A stretch of DNA of 55,710 bases, taken from positions 1 through 55,710 of the forward strand of contig JAKQIT010000015.1 of the NCBI GenBank assembly GCA_029556915.1. The letters are read 5' to 3'. Shown one piece after another: positions 8,109 to 14,608 of the stretch. The translations under genes and the position numbers were made by a program. Source of the DNA: Pseudomonadota bacterium (GTDB taxonomy: Bacteria > Pseudomonadota > Gammaproteobacteria > Burkholderiales > Methylophilaceae). The notes under the pieces were generated by a model. That model worked only from the letters and a program-made list of their open reading frames with translations, was not told the DNA's origin and made no database searches. The stretch's first letter is position 1. Each line of letters starts with the position of its first letter.

Positions 8109-8965
8109 CAAGGCTTCTCCAAATTGCTAAATTTAGTTTTTTGATTTGTTGCAAATACAACTTGCTTAATTGCTGAAATAACATCTTCAGAACTTTCTTT
8201 TTGAATGTAATGTCCTGACTCTTTTACCACATCAAGTTTTGGGGCAGTAGTTAACTTTAACCATTGCAACCTTGAATGCTTCATCATATTTTCAAAGTCA
8301 CCTTCTTCACCGAGACCTGTAAACTTCCCGGCCACTAAAATTTTAGTTGGAACATTCAATGGATGGTTAAAATCTAATCGTTCTAGGCATTGCGCCATTT
8401 CATCAAACTCGCGTTTATCAGTGTCACTAAATAAAATAAATTTTGCAATCCTCATTATTCTGGCTGCATCAGAGGCTTCCTTTTGCATTCTTTCCCAATG
8501 GTTGGGAGGTGTTGGATCAACTAAAACTATGCCTGAGACGTCGTTTGGGTATAACTTGGCAAAGGCGAACTGGTATAACCCGCCCATAGAGTGTCCGACT
8601 AAAACATAGGGTGGCTTTAAGTTAAGTGATTCCAATAATGCTCTTTGTTCACTTGCAATTGTGCATGCATCACGCGGTGCATTTGTTGGTGGATTGTCCG
8701 CCCTGCCTGGCCTGTCAAATGCAAAAGTAGTATAGTCATTTGATAAGTTTGGTGTGATTTCACTCCAAACTTCTTTGCCATCTCCAAGCCCGGCCTGTAA
8801 GACGACAACTGGTGACTGTCTGCCCTTTATTATATAAATTGCTTTATTAGTCTCGTCGTTTGCTTTGTTAGAGATGGACTCATTAGTAGCGCACGAAGCT
8901 AGCAGTATTGGTAAAAGCAAACAAGTTAGTGCTGGCCAAAATTGATTTATGCTGATATTCATCAT
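8105..8965 (-). CDS. Alpha/beta-hydrolase lipoprotein
   Basis: A signal peptide with lipobox LLASC (Cys25) indicates a lipid-anchored envelope protein. The rest is an alpha/beta hydrolase: oxyanion region LQAGLGDGKEVW, FDRPGRADN, nucleophile elbow GHSMGG (Ser126), acid strand region VLVDPTPPNHW, and the late catalytic His in ESGHYIQKE. The likely activity is ester or amide hydrolysis; the substrate is unknown. The upstream gene stops in a TAATG junction at this ATG. A second ATG at 8962 has better spacing from AGGAG and may be the true start. Confidence 0.75.
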   Translation of the reverse strand: MMNISINQFWPALTCLLLPILLASCATNESISNKANDETNKAIYIIKGRQSPVVVLQAGLGDGKEVWSEITPNLSNDYTTFAFDRPGRADNPPTNAPRDACTIASEQRALLESLNLKPPYVLVGHSMGGLYQFAFAKLYPNDVSGIVLVDPTPPNHWERMQKEASDAARIMRIAKFILFSDTDKREFDEMAQCLERLDFNHPLNVPTKILVAGKFTGLGEEGDFENMMKHSRLQWLKLTTAPKLDVVKESGHYIQKESSEDVISAIKQVVFATNQKTKFSNLEKPW

Positions 8966-9549
8966 TACTCCTGTCTTGCGGTCTCAGCTTGCTTGAGCAA
9001 CTCCGAAACAGTTCCTGACCATAGCTCATAAAATCCCTCTTGTCCTGAGGTTTGTAACCAGCTTTCCCATCTGGTGTTTGCGAATACTGGATTTTTAACT
9101 GCAACTCCCTCTTGAGCTATTCCAATTGCAATTTTCCCGCCACCATTTTTTGGTGATTTATTTTGAATGGCTTTGAAGTAATTTTGAATGCCCAGCAAAT
9201 CTGCTTGAGATTCAGAAGGTAAATTGTAGATTAACCACTTCCTATCTAAAGAAGGAGGCTTCAAACCTAATGCATTAGCTGAAACAACGATAAAGTGCAT
9301 TGGAATTTTTCTCTCAATGACTTCAAAAGCACCTGCTTTATTAGGGCTAATTTTCAAGATCAGCAATGGCGCGGTATTTGGTGGAGGAACCATATGATTA
9401 TCCACCTGAATAGCGACCATGAACTCTGCTGGATTTGCAGTCAGTAGATTATTCTCAAGTTTCATTAATTTAGGTAATGAGCGAATTGGAATACCTCCAC
9501 AGCCAACTAAAAAACAAATTGCGATGACTAAAAAGTAGAATTTTCTCAT
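8965..9549 (-). CDS. Putative lipoprotein of unknown function
   Basis: The N-terminus MRKFYFLVIAICFLVGCGG is a lipoprotein signal (Cys17). The remaining ~177 residues are soluble and unrecognised, with PLLILKISPNKAGAFEVIER and a GGGKIAIGIAQEGVAV segment that look like beta structure. No strong ribosome site precedes the ATG. It is the first gene of a three-gene minus-strand unit with the hydrolase and the small membrane protein, joined by overlapping stop and start codons. Confidence 0.6.
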   Translation of the reverse strand: MRKFYFLVIAICFLVGCGGIPIRSLPKLMKLENNLLTANPAEFMVAIQVDNHMVPPPNTAPLLILKISPNKAGAFEVIERKIPMHFIVVSANALGLKPPSLDRKWLIYNLPSESQADLLGIQNYFKAIQNKSPKNGGGKIAIGIAQEGVAVKNPVFANTRWESWLQTSGQEGFYELWSGTVSELLKQAETARQE

Positions 9550-9744
9550 GGAAAAAAATAATGTATTGACGACATAAACATTATTGTATTACGATAATAA
9601 ATATCTGTAAAGCAGATAATTATTTGGAATAATTAATGGTTTGCAATAACGACTTACTATGTTTTAAATATACTTTTGCTCTTGGATAAATGACATCCTC
9701 ATTAATAGGACTGAAGTACCATTTCTAAAAGGATTGAGGGTAAA

Positions 9745-10371
9745 ATGGATGCATATAAGAACGTTAAAAATTCCCTCACGACACTGCTCAATCTAACTAA
9801 TTGTGAAACCAATCAAATGAATATACAAAACAACAAACAGCATCCTCAACATATATATCGCCTTAGTCAATTTATGTCGACTTTCTGTTTGATGCTTATT
9901 ATAGTTTTACCTGTTGCAGTTGCTGTATTTTGGACTTTTGCAGAAACTGAAACTTTAGCCATACGAGTAAATCTGCCGTTAGAAGCTGTTCAAGGCTCAT
10001 TGCGTTCTTGGCAACGCACTTTAGGATGCGTGTTAAGTGAAATCCCCCTTGCGCTGCTACTAATCGGTGTATGGGAAGCAAGGAAGTGCTTTCGACTATT
10101 TACAAGAGGAACTGTTTTTACACCCGAAGCAGTATATTACTTAAAAAGTTTTTCAGGATGGTCAATGGCATCAGTTATAGCTGAGTTCATTTGTGGTACG
10201 GCTATTTCTACGATACTCACTCTGGAAAATCCAAATGGTGCACGATCTCTAATTTTAAATCTTGATTCCGACCAAGTATTGTTATTGTTTTTTGCTGGCT
10301 TAGTTTGGCTGATGGCAGATGTGATTAGCCAAGGTCAAACAATTGCTGAAGAAAACTCTAAATTCATTTGA
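9745..10371 (+). CDS. DUF2975 membrane protein
   Basis: A 208-residue membrane protein with four hydrophobic helices. The pattern CFRLFTRGTVFTPEAVYYLKSFSGW between helices 2 and 3 (typically 'lF..G.vFt.e....lr..g') is characteristic of DUF2975. A good GAGG ribosome site precedes the ATG at 9745. In many bacteria DUF2975 genes are followed by a small YozG-type Cro/CI regulator, exactly as here 10 bases downstream, so the two probably act as a pair. Its biochemical role is unknown. Confidence 0.75.
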   Translation: MDAYKNVKNSLTTLLNLTNCETNQMNIQNNKQHPQHIYRLSQFMSTFCLMLIIVLPVAVAVFWTFAETETLAIRVNLPLEAVQGSLRSWQRTLGCVLSEIPLALLLIGVWEARKCFRLFTRGTVFTPEAVYYLKSFSGWSMASVIAEFICGTAISTILTLENPNGARSLILNLDSDQVLLLFFAGLVWLMADVISQGQTIAEENSKFI

Positions 10372-10381
10372 AGTTAATTTT

Positions 10382-10594
10382 ATGCCAATAGTTGTCCAAC
10401 TAGACGTCATGCTAGCCCGCCGCAAAGTTAAATCAAAAGACCTTGCAGAGCATGTGGGAATAACAGAAGCCAACCTGTCTTTACTTAAACAGGGAAAGGT
10501 TAAAGGAGTCCGTTTTGAGACATTGGAAATGATTTGTAATTTTCTGAATTGTCAGCCTGGCGATATATTGGTGTATGAGCCGACTCAAGATTGA
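10382..10594 (+). CDS. Cro/CI-family HTH regulator (YozG-like)
   Basis: A ~70-residue protein that is essentially one helix-turn-helix domain: LDVMLARRKVKSKDLAEHVGITEANLSLLKQGK, then VRFETLEMICNFLNCQPGDILVYE, the signature of the YozG/Xre-like group. The start at the ATG at 10382 (MPIVVQLD) is chosen over 10343 because the latter would add 13 residues that overlap the DUF2975 gene and are absent from the usual domain. It presumably controls its own two-gene unit. Confidence 0.75.
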   Translation: MPIVVQLDVMLARRKVKSKDLAEHVGITEANLSLLKQGKVKGVRFETLEMICNFLNCQPGDILVYEPTQD

Positions 10595-10738
10595 TCACAC
10601 TTGCTTCTTCGGCTATATGACAACAAAAATTATAAATGACATCTAAATTACAAATGGCGCATAACCCCATGAAAAATTTACAAGTTATAGATATTTAAAC
10701 TTCACTTTCTTAAGCTTAACTTTATTTGGAGCACCATC

Positions 10739-11092
10739 TTGATAGATAAATCTTTCGCAAATCGCTTCGCAACTGAGTGGATAGAGTCATGGAACATGCA
10801 TGATCTTAATCGCGTTCTTTCACATTACTCTGATGATTTTGAGCTCACGTCACCTTATATTATTAAAATTGCAGGTGAGATTTCTGGTACTTTAAAAGGT
10901 AAAGATGCAGTTGCTTCTTATTGGGCTAAGGCTCTTCAATATGTTCCGAACCTTCATTTTGAATTGATTGACACTCTTATAGGGGTAGATAGTATTACTC
11001 TTTACTACAGGGGAGTAACCGGTTCAGTTTCGGAAGTTTTTCACTTCAACAAATCTAAAAAAGTTATACAAGCATTTGTACACTATTGCTAA
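10739..11092 (+). CDS. SnoaL-like/NTF2-fold protein
   Basis: A 117-residue protein with the SnoaL-like pattern: FATEWIESWNMHDLNRVLSHYSDDFELTSP at the start, GKDAVASYWAKAL in the middle and FHFNKSKKVIQAFVHY at the end. It should form a small alpha+beta barrel used by many enzymes and stress proteins; the ligand is unknown. The start is a TTG at 10739 preceded by GGAG seven bases upstream. It stands alone, followed by IS21 debris. Confidence 0.65.
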   Translation: MIDKSFANRFATEWIESWNMHDLNRVLSHYSDDFELTSPYIIKIAGEISGTLKGKDAVASYWAKALQYVPNLHFELIDTLIGVDSITLYYRGVTGSVSEVFHFNKSKKVIQAFVHYC

Positions 11093-11183
11093 TTACTCCT
11101 TGAAGTCGTCATAGCAGGACAAGTTTTGGATTTTTTATAATGGTTAAATTATTATTTCAATTTATATTAGTAAGGCAAGTGGA

Positions 11184-11384
11184 GTCTCGGAATGGAGCAA
11201 TGTCTTTGGTGATGCCAAATTAACTACTGCCTTATTAGATCGATTAACGCATCATTGCCATATTGTAGAAACAGGCAATGACTCTTACCGCTTCAAGTAC
11301 AGTAGTACGCAAGCCAAAGGCAAGATTAAAACCAGAGAGGAGATACGCAATTCATTCAAGCTGCCAGAACAGGCAGACTTTTAA
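11184..11384 (+). pseudogene. istB: istB fragment (IS21-family ATPase, C-terminal remnant)
   Basis: Translation from 11184 gives VSEWSNVFGDAKLTTALLDR then LTHHCHIVETGNDSYRFKYS and ends at the TAA at 11382-11384. This is the C-terminal segment of IstB helper ATPases (FGD..LTTALLDRLTHHC.I.ETGN.S.RF). Everything upstream, including the Walker motifs and all of istA, is missing, so the gene is dead. Confidence 0.8.
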
Positions 11385-11522
11385 CTTAACAAAACATAAA
11401 AAGGAACATTAGACCTCTTCAGTTTGGTCGACTTATCCACAACGGTGTAGTAATCTACACCCTAAATTCGCCTGGTCAAAATTCAACGCGCACACCTGGT
11501 CAATTTTAAATGCGCGCCAACA
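11184..11522 (+). mobile_element. IS21-family insertion sequence remnant (right end)
   Basis: After the istB fragment come two related end-proximal repeats, CCTGGTCAAAATTCAACGCG (from 11471) and CCTGGTCAATTTTAAATGCG (from 11495), finishing in GCGCGCCAACA at 11522. The complement of the end reads TGTTGGCGCGC, a terminus starting with TG and followed by multiple transposase-binding repeats, as in IS21 elements. The left end and istA are absent. It explains most of the gene-free stretch 11093-11604; I see nothing else certain there before the abiE promoter. Confidence 0.75.
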
Positions 11523-11623
11523 GTACCAGGCTGTGATTAAATTTTAAGCACATCATTTTGTTTATAATTTACTTCATTAGTTAATCAATAGTTTATTTAT
11601 AATAATGTTTTTAAACTACTTTA

Positions 11624-11658
11624 TTGACGTGGATTACTTTTTTGTATATAAATACACT
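11624..11658 (+). promoter_or_regulatory. Sigma-70-type promoter of abiEi (leaderless)
   Basis: TTGACG at 11624-11629, a 17-base spacer and TATAAA at 11647-11652 form a near-consensus promoter. Transcription should begin about 7 bases on, which is at the ATG at 11659. There is no ribosome site between, so the transcript would be leaderless. This also argues against the longer frame beginning at 11605, which would contain the promoter. Confidence 0.6.
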
Positions 11659-12420
11659 ATGCGTTTAGAAAATAAAAGTAAAATAAACCGTCTAATAGCT
11701 GATTGGCCGGTTGGCGCAATCTATGTCACCTCATGGCTAAAAAATGCTGGAATCTCAAATCAGTTATTAAATCGATATAAAAAAAGTAACTGGCTATCCC
11801 CTGTCGCACCTGGCGCATTAAAACGATTTCAAGATGAAGTCACCTATCAAGGTGCTATCTATGCGCTACAAAAACAACTAGACTCCTCGATACATATAGG
11901 TGCAAAAACCGCACTGGAACTTCAAGGAAAAGCGCATTACTTACAACTAGGAAACGCAACAGCGACGTTATTTGGCGGAAGTGAAGATAAGTTGCCTACG
12001 TGGTTTAATAAGGCTGACTGGAAAGTAAAAACTGAATACTACAGCACGTCTTTTTTACCACCAGAACTAGGGTTGGTGGATTTCGAGCTAGAAACATTTT
12101 CAGTAAAGATATCAAACCCAGCGCGGGCTATCATGGAGTGTTTATATCTGGCTCCTAAAAAGCAAGAGTTGATGGAGTGTTATGAACTGCTTGAGGGACT
12201 TGGCAATTTAAGGCCGCAGCAAGTACAAGCTTTATTGGAAGCTTGCACCTCGGTGAAAGTAAAACGTTTGTTTTTATTTTTATCAGAAAAGGCCAATCAT
12301 AGTTGGTTTGAATACTTGGATATCAGTAAAATAGATCTTGGCTCAGGTAAGCGTAGTATCGTGCCTAATGGTGTATTCAACGCCAAATATCAAATCACTG
12401 TTCCTATTGAGTTAGCTTAA
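11659..12420 (+). CDS. abiEi: AbiEi-family antitoxin (type IV toxin-antitoxin)
   Basis: A 253-residue protein with an N-terminal winged-helix part (INRLIADWPVGAIYVTSWLKNAGISNQLLNRYKKSNWLSPVAPGALKR) and the following AbiEi_3-type domain (GAIYALQKQLDSSIHIGAKTALELQGKAHY ... FSVKISNPARAIMECLYLAPKKQELMECYELLEGL). AbiEi antitoxins repress their own promoter and neutralise AbiEii. The ATG at 11659 is chosen from domain start and promoter position. The toxin gene begins one base after its stop. It lies inside the putative integrated element, next to IS21 debris. Confidence 0.85.
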   Translation: MRLENKSKINRLIADWPVGAIYVTSWLKNAGISNQLLNRYKKSNWLSPVAPGALKRFQDEVTYQGAIYALQKQLDSSIHIGAKTALELQGKAHYLQLGNATATLFGGSEDKLPTWFNKADWKVKTEYYSTSFLPPELGLVDFELETFSVKISNPARAIMECLYLAPKKQELMECYELLEGLGNLRPQQVQALLEACTSVKVKRLFLFLSEKANHSWFEYLDISKIDLGSGKRSIVPNGVFNAKYQITVPIELA

Positions 12421-12421
12421 T

Positions 12422-13324
12422 ATGCAAAACTATCAAAATCAGGTGAGACTATTATTGGATGTTTTGCCAACCGTAGCAAGGGAAAAAGTCTTTGCCTTGC
12501 ATGGGGGAACAGCAATCAACTTGTTTGTACGCAACATGCCACGCTTATCTGTCGATATTGATCTCACATATTTACCATTAGATGAAGGTAATCGAGAAAT
12601 AGCACTGAAAGACATTTATGACGCGTTAGAAAGAATTAAAACTGATCTTGAAAAAAAGGGATTAAGAGTCGTTCACCAATCTGACAAGTATAAACTGCAA
12701 GTTTCTTCACAAAATGCACAAATCAAAGTTGAGGTAAATTCAACAGGACGTGGCACTTTGCCTGCTCCACAAAAGATGATTTTGTGCAATCGCGCACAAG
12801 ATGAGTTTGATGCCTTTGTCGAGATGAACGTCGTTCCATTTGGACAACTATACGGTGGCAAAATATGCGCCGCATTAGATCGTCAACATCCTAGGGACTT
12901 GTTTGATGTGAAATATCTTTTAGAAAATGAAGGCTTTTCAGAAGATGTGAAGCAAGGATTTATTCTATGCCTTGCTGGAAGCGGGCGCCCAATTCACGAA
13001 CTTGTTCAACCCAACAGACAAGATCAGCGTCAGGTTATGGAGAATCAGTTCGACGGAATGACGATCGATGCTTTTTGTTATGAAGATTTCGAGCGCGTGC
13101 GTGAGCAGCTTATTGAAGCCATTCACGCACGCTTAACTGACCTAGATAAAGAATTTATTATGAGCGTTGAGTCAGGCAATCCTCGCTGGGATATATATAA
13201 TTTTGCTGATTTTCCAGCGGTGCGCTGGAAGCTACAGAACATTGAAAAACTGATTGCTAATGATGCTTACAAGCATCTGTCTCAACTAAAAGAGTTAGAA
13301 GAAAAGTTACGTCTGCAAAGGTAA
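12422..13324 (+). CDS. abiEii: AbiEii-family toxin nucleotidyltransferase
   Basis: A 300-residue DNA-polymerase-beta-like nucleotidyltransferase. The catalytic start HGGTAINLF (residues 27-35) is followed by the metal-binding pair in VDIDLTY (Asp45, Asp47), and the family block KICAALDRQHPRDLFDVKYLL comes later. AbiEii toxins stop growth when the antitoxin is lost and can act in phage abortive infection. All motifs needed for activity appear intact. It is cotranscribed with abiEi (one-base gap). The region 13325-13518 after it is very AT-rich and holds nothing I can identify. Confidence 0.87.
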   Translation: MQNYQNQVRLLLDVLPTVAREKVFALHGGTAINLFVRNMPRLSVDIDLTYLPLDEGNREIALKDIYDALERIKTDLEKKGLRVVHQSDKYKLQVSSQNAQIKVEVNSTGRGTLPAPQKMILCNRAQDEFDAFVEMNVVPFGQLYGGKICAALDRQHPRDLFDVKYLLENEGFSEDVKQGFILCLAGSGRPIHELVQPNRQDQRQVMENQFDGMTIDAFCYEDFERVREQLIEAIHARLTDLDKEFIMSVESGNPRWDIYNFADFPAVRWKLQNIEKLIANDAYKHLSQLKELEEKLRLQR

Positions 13325-13518
13325 AAATGTTCACCAACACTCATTTATGCAGTATTTAATTTTTTTATTTAACCACATTTTTAAAATTAAATTGCTTGTA
13401 AATACTTTAAATGACAAATAATACAACTTGAAAATATTATAATTATTTGTTTATATTCAATGCATTATAGTTTAAAGTGATTTAATATTAAGTTACCTAA
13501 ATAAGTTTCCGATGCTGA

Positions 13519-13551
13519 AGGTCACAGGTTCGACTCCTGTCGGGCGCGCCA
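13519..13551 (+). other. 3' fragment of tRNA-Arg (probable attachment site, attR-type)
   Basis: The 33 bases comprise the end of the variable loop, a complete T arm (ACAGG-TTCGACT-CCTGT), the 3' acceptor strand CGGGCGC, discriminator G and CCA. This matches the end of a tRNA-Arg (probably UCU anticodon, from memory of that gene). No 5' half (GCGCCCG ... D arm, anticodon arm) exists upstream; the sequence diverges before AGGTCAC. Such displaced tRNA ends mark the far boundary of an element integrated in the 3' end of a tRNA gene. Because the fragment keeps the native downstream terminator, the element should lie to the left, with the intact tRNA beyond the window start. Confidence 0.75.
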
Positions 13552-13558
13552 CATAATA

Positions 13559-13595
13559 AAAAGGCTGATTCCGTTGGGATTAGCCTTTTCTATCT
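13559..13595 (+). terminator. Rho-independent terminator (former tRNA-Arg terminator)
   Basis: AAAAGGCTGATTCC pairs with GGGATTAGCCTTTT with a short loop (GTT) and runs into a TTTTC tract. It sits 7 bases after the tRNA fragment's CCA, as tRNA terminators do, so it was probably inherited from the original tRNA gene. Confidence 0.75.
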
Positions 13596-13647
13596 GACAG
13601 CATAAGTGATAAATCTGGGCGTTGTTGTGAATTTCTTTATAGAAGGC

Positions 13648-13684
13648 GCACTACAAAATAGTGCACTTGCACTATGTATGTGCA
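13648..13684 (+). promoter_or_regulatory. NtrC-like enhancer sites upstream of nasT
   Basis: TGCACTATGTATGTGCA at 13668-13684 fits the 17-base NtrC dyad (TGCAC-N7-GTGCA). A second dyad just before it, GCACTACAAAATAGTGC at 13648-13664, has the same arms but two extra central bases. Both lie about 100-135 bases upstream of the sigma-54 -24 element, the normal distance for an enhancer. Confidence 0.6.
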
Positions 13685-13780
13685 TAAAAATCACTTATTT
13701 CCAAAATTACTTTTTTATTTAACAACATGCTTAGACAAATATCTATAACCAATTCAACAAGATATTAAAAGCTATGTTGT

Positions 13781-13798
13781 TTGGCACGGCGCTTGCTT
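13781..13798 (+). promoter_or_regulatory. Sigma-54 promoter of the nasT-nrt-nir-nas operon
   Basis: TTGGCACGGCGCTTGCTT matches the -24/-12 consensus TGGCACG-N4-TTGCW with the invariant GG (13783-13784) and GC (13795-13796) ten bases apart. The start of transcription should fall near 13808, 36 bases before the nasT ATG. An alternative sigma-70 promoter is not obvious. Confidence 0.85.
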
Positions 13799-13843
13799 TA
13801 CTAACTTTCAAGAGTACAAGGATTTAATTTATTTAAAGTTAAC

Positions 13844-14422
13844 ATGTTAAAAATAATGATTGTCGATAGTGACATAAAACGAAGCAAACCACTAAAGCAA
13901 TCATTACTTGATAGCGGGTTTGAAGTTATTGCGCATGTAAAAAATGACTTAACTTTAGATGCAAAGTGTAGAGAACTAAAACCTGATGTGGTGATTATGG
14001 ATGTAGATTCACCAAGTCGTGACACATTAGAGAACATTTGTGTGATGAGTATGCATGAAGCAAGACCAGTTGTAATGTTTTCGCACGATGGTGATAAAGA
14101 TAAAATAAAAGCAGCTACTCGCGCTGGGGTAAGTGCTTACGTTGTTGGAACAATCCCAACGGAGAGGTTGACCCCAGTGATTGATGCTGCAATTGCAAGG
14201 TTTGAAGAAGTTAAAAGCCTTAAAGAAGAGTTACATTTAGCTAACTTGAAGTTAGATGAGCGTAAAGTGATCGAGCGTGCTAAAGGTTTATTGATGAAGC
14301 AGCGCAATTTGGGGGAAGATGAAGCATATACAATGCTGCGATCAATGGCGATGCAAAGAAAAGTTAAATTAGCCGATTTGGCAAATCAATTGGTAGAGGC
14401 AGCAAAAATGTTAATTGTGTAG
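13844..14422 (+). CDS. nasT: NasT-type response regulator with ANTAR RNA-binding domain
   Basis: A 192-residue protein with a receiver-like domain (acidic Asp8/Asp10 and Asp53 in VVIMDVDSP) and a C-terminal ANTAR domain (about 130-190: IERAKGLLMKQRNLGEDEAYTMLRSMAM ... LADLANQLVEAAKML). ANTAR proteins bind paired hexaloop hairpins in nascent RNA and prevent termination. The usual receiver Lys is replaced (AYVVGTIP), in line with NasT/AmiR proteins that are controlled by partner binding rather than phosphorylation. Its usual inhibitor NasS, a cytoplasmic NrtA-like nitrate sensor, is not encoded next to it. The matching leader RNA lies directly downstream at 14436-14567. Confidence 0.9.
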   Translation: MLKIMIVDSDIKRSKPLKQSLLDSGFEVIAHVKNDLTLDAKCRELKPDVVIMDVDSPSRDTLENICVMSMHEARPVVMFSHDGDKDKIKAATRAGVSAYVVGTIPTERLTPVIDAAIARFEEVKSLKEELHLANLKLDERKVIERAKGLLMKQRNLGEDEAYTMLRSMAMQRKVKLADLANQLVEAAKMLIV

Positions 14423-14435
14423 ATTTAAAAGTGTT

Positions 14436-14567
14436 ATTTGGGTACTCAACGGCGAGTAAACCAAATCTAGTAATCAGATAAGTACCAACGGTGGTACTTA
14501 TCAAGTTTCAAGACAAAGGCGTCTTAAATATGTGAGCGAAAGCGCGCATGTTAAGACGCCTTTTTTT
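14436..14567 (+). promoter_or_regulatory. ANTAR-type antitermination leader (two hexaloop hairpins plus terminator)
   Basis: Hairpin P1 spans 14436-14466 (ATTTGG ... CCAAAT outer stem, TACTC/GAGTA inner stem) with loop AACGGC. Hairpin P2 spans 14477-14502 with a perfect 10-bp stem and loop AACGGT. Both six-base loops have A at position 1 and G at position 4, the known ANTAR recognition rule. The terminator at 14515-14567 follows within 12 bases. NasT binding should free transcription into nrtA. Confidence 0.88.
14515..14567 (+). terminator. Regulated intrinsic terminator before nrtA
   Basis: AAAGGCGTCTTAA (14515-14527) pairs perfectly with TTAAGACGCCTTT (14551-14563), followed by a run of seven T (14561-14567). 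The loop contains a small extra hairpin (GCGAAAGCGC). It stands between the P2 hexaloop and the nrtA start, 41 bases before the ATG. Confidence 0.9.
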
Positions 14568-14608
14568 ATGCCAATTTTTGATAGTTTTTAAAATGTTAGG
14601 GGTTAAAA

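Noticed and set aside
1-13550. Prophage
   Set aside because: No phage structural, lysis or replication genes are seen; toxin-antitoxin, IS debris and a tRNA scar fit an integrative island better.
13480-13551. A complete tRNA-Arg gene
   Set aside because: Only the T arm and 3' acceptor strand are present. No GCGCCCG 5' strand, D arm or anticodon arm is found in the 150 bases upstream.
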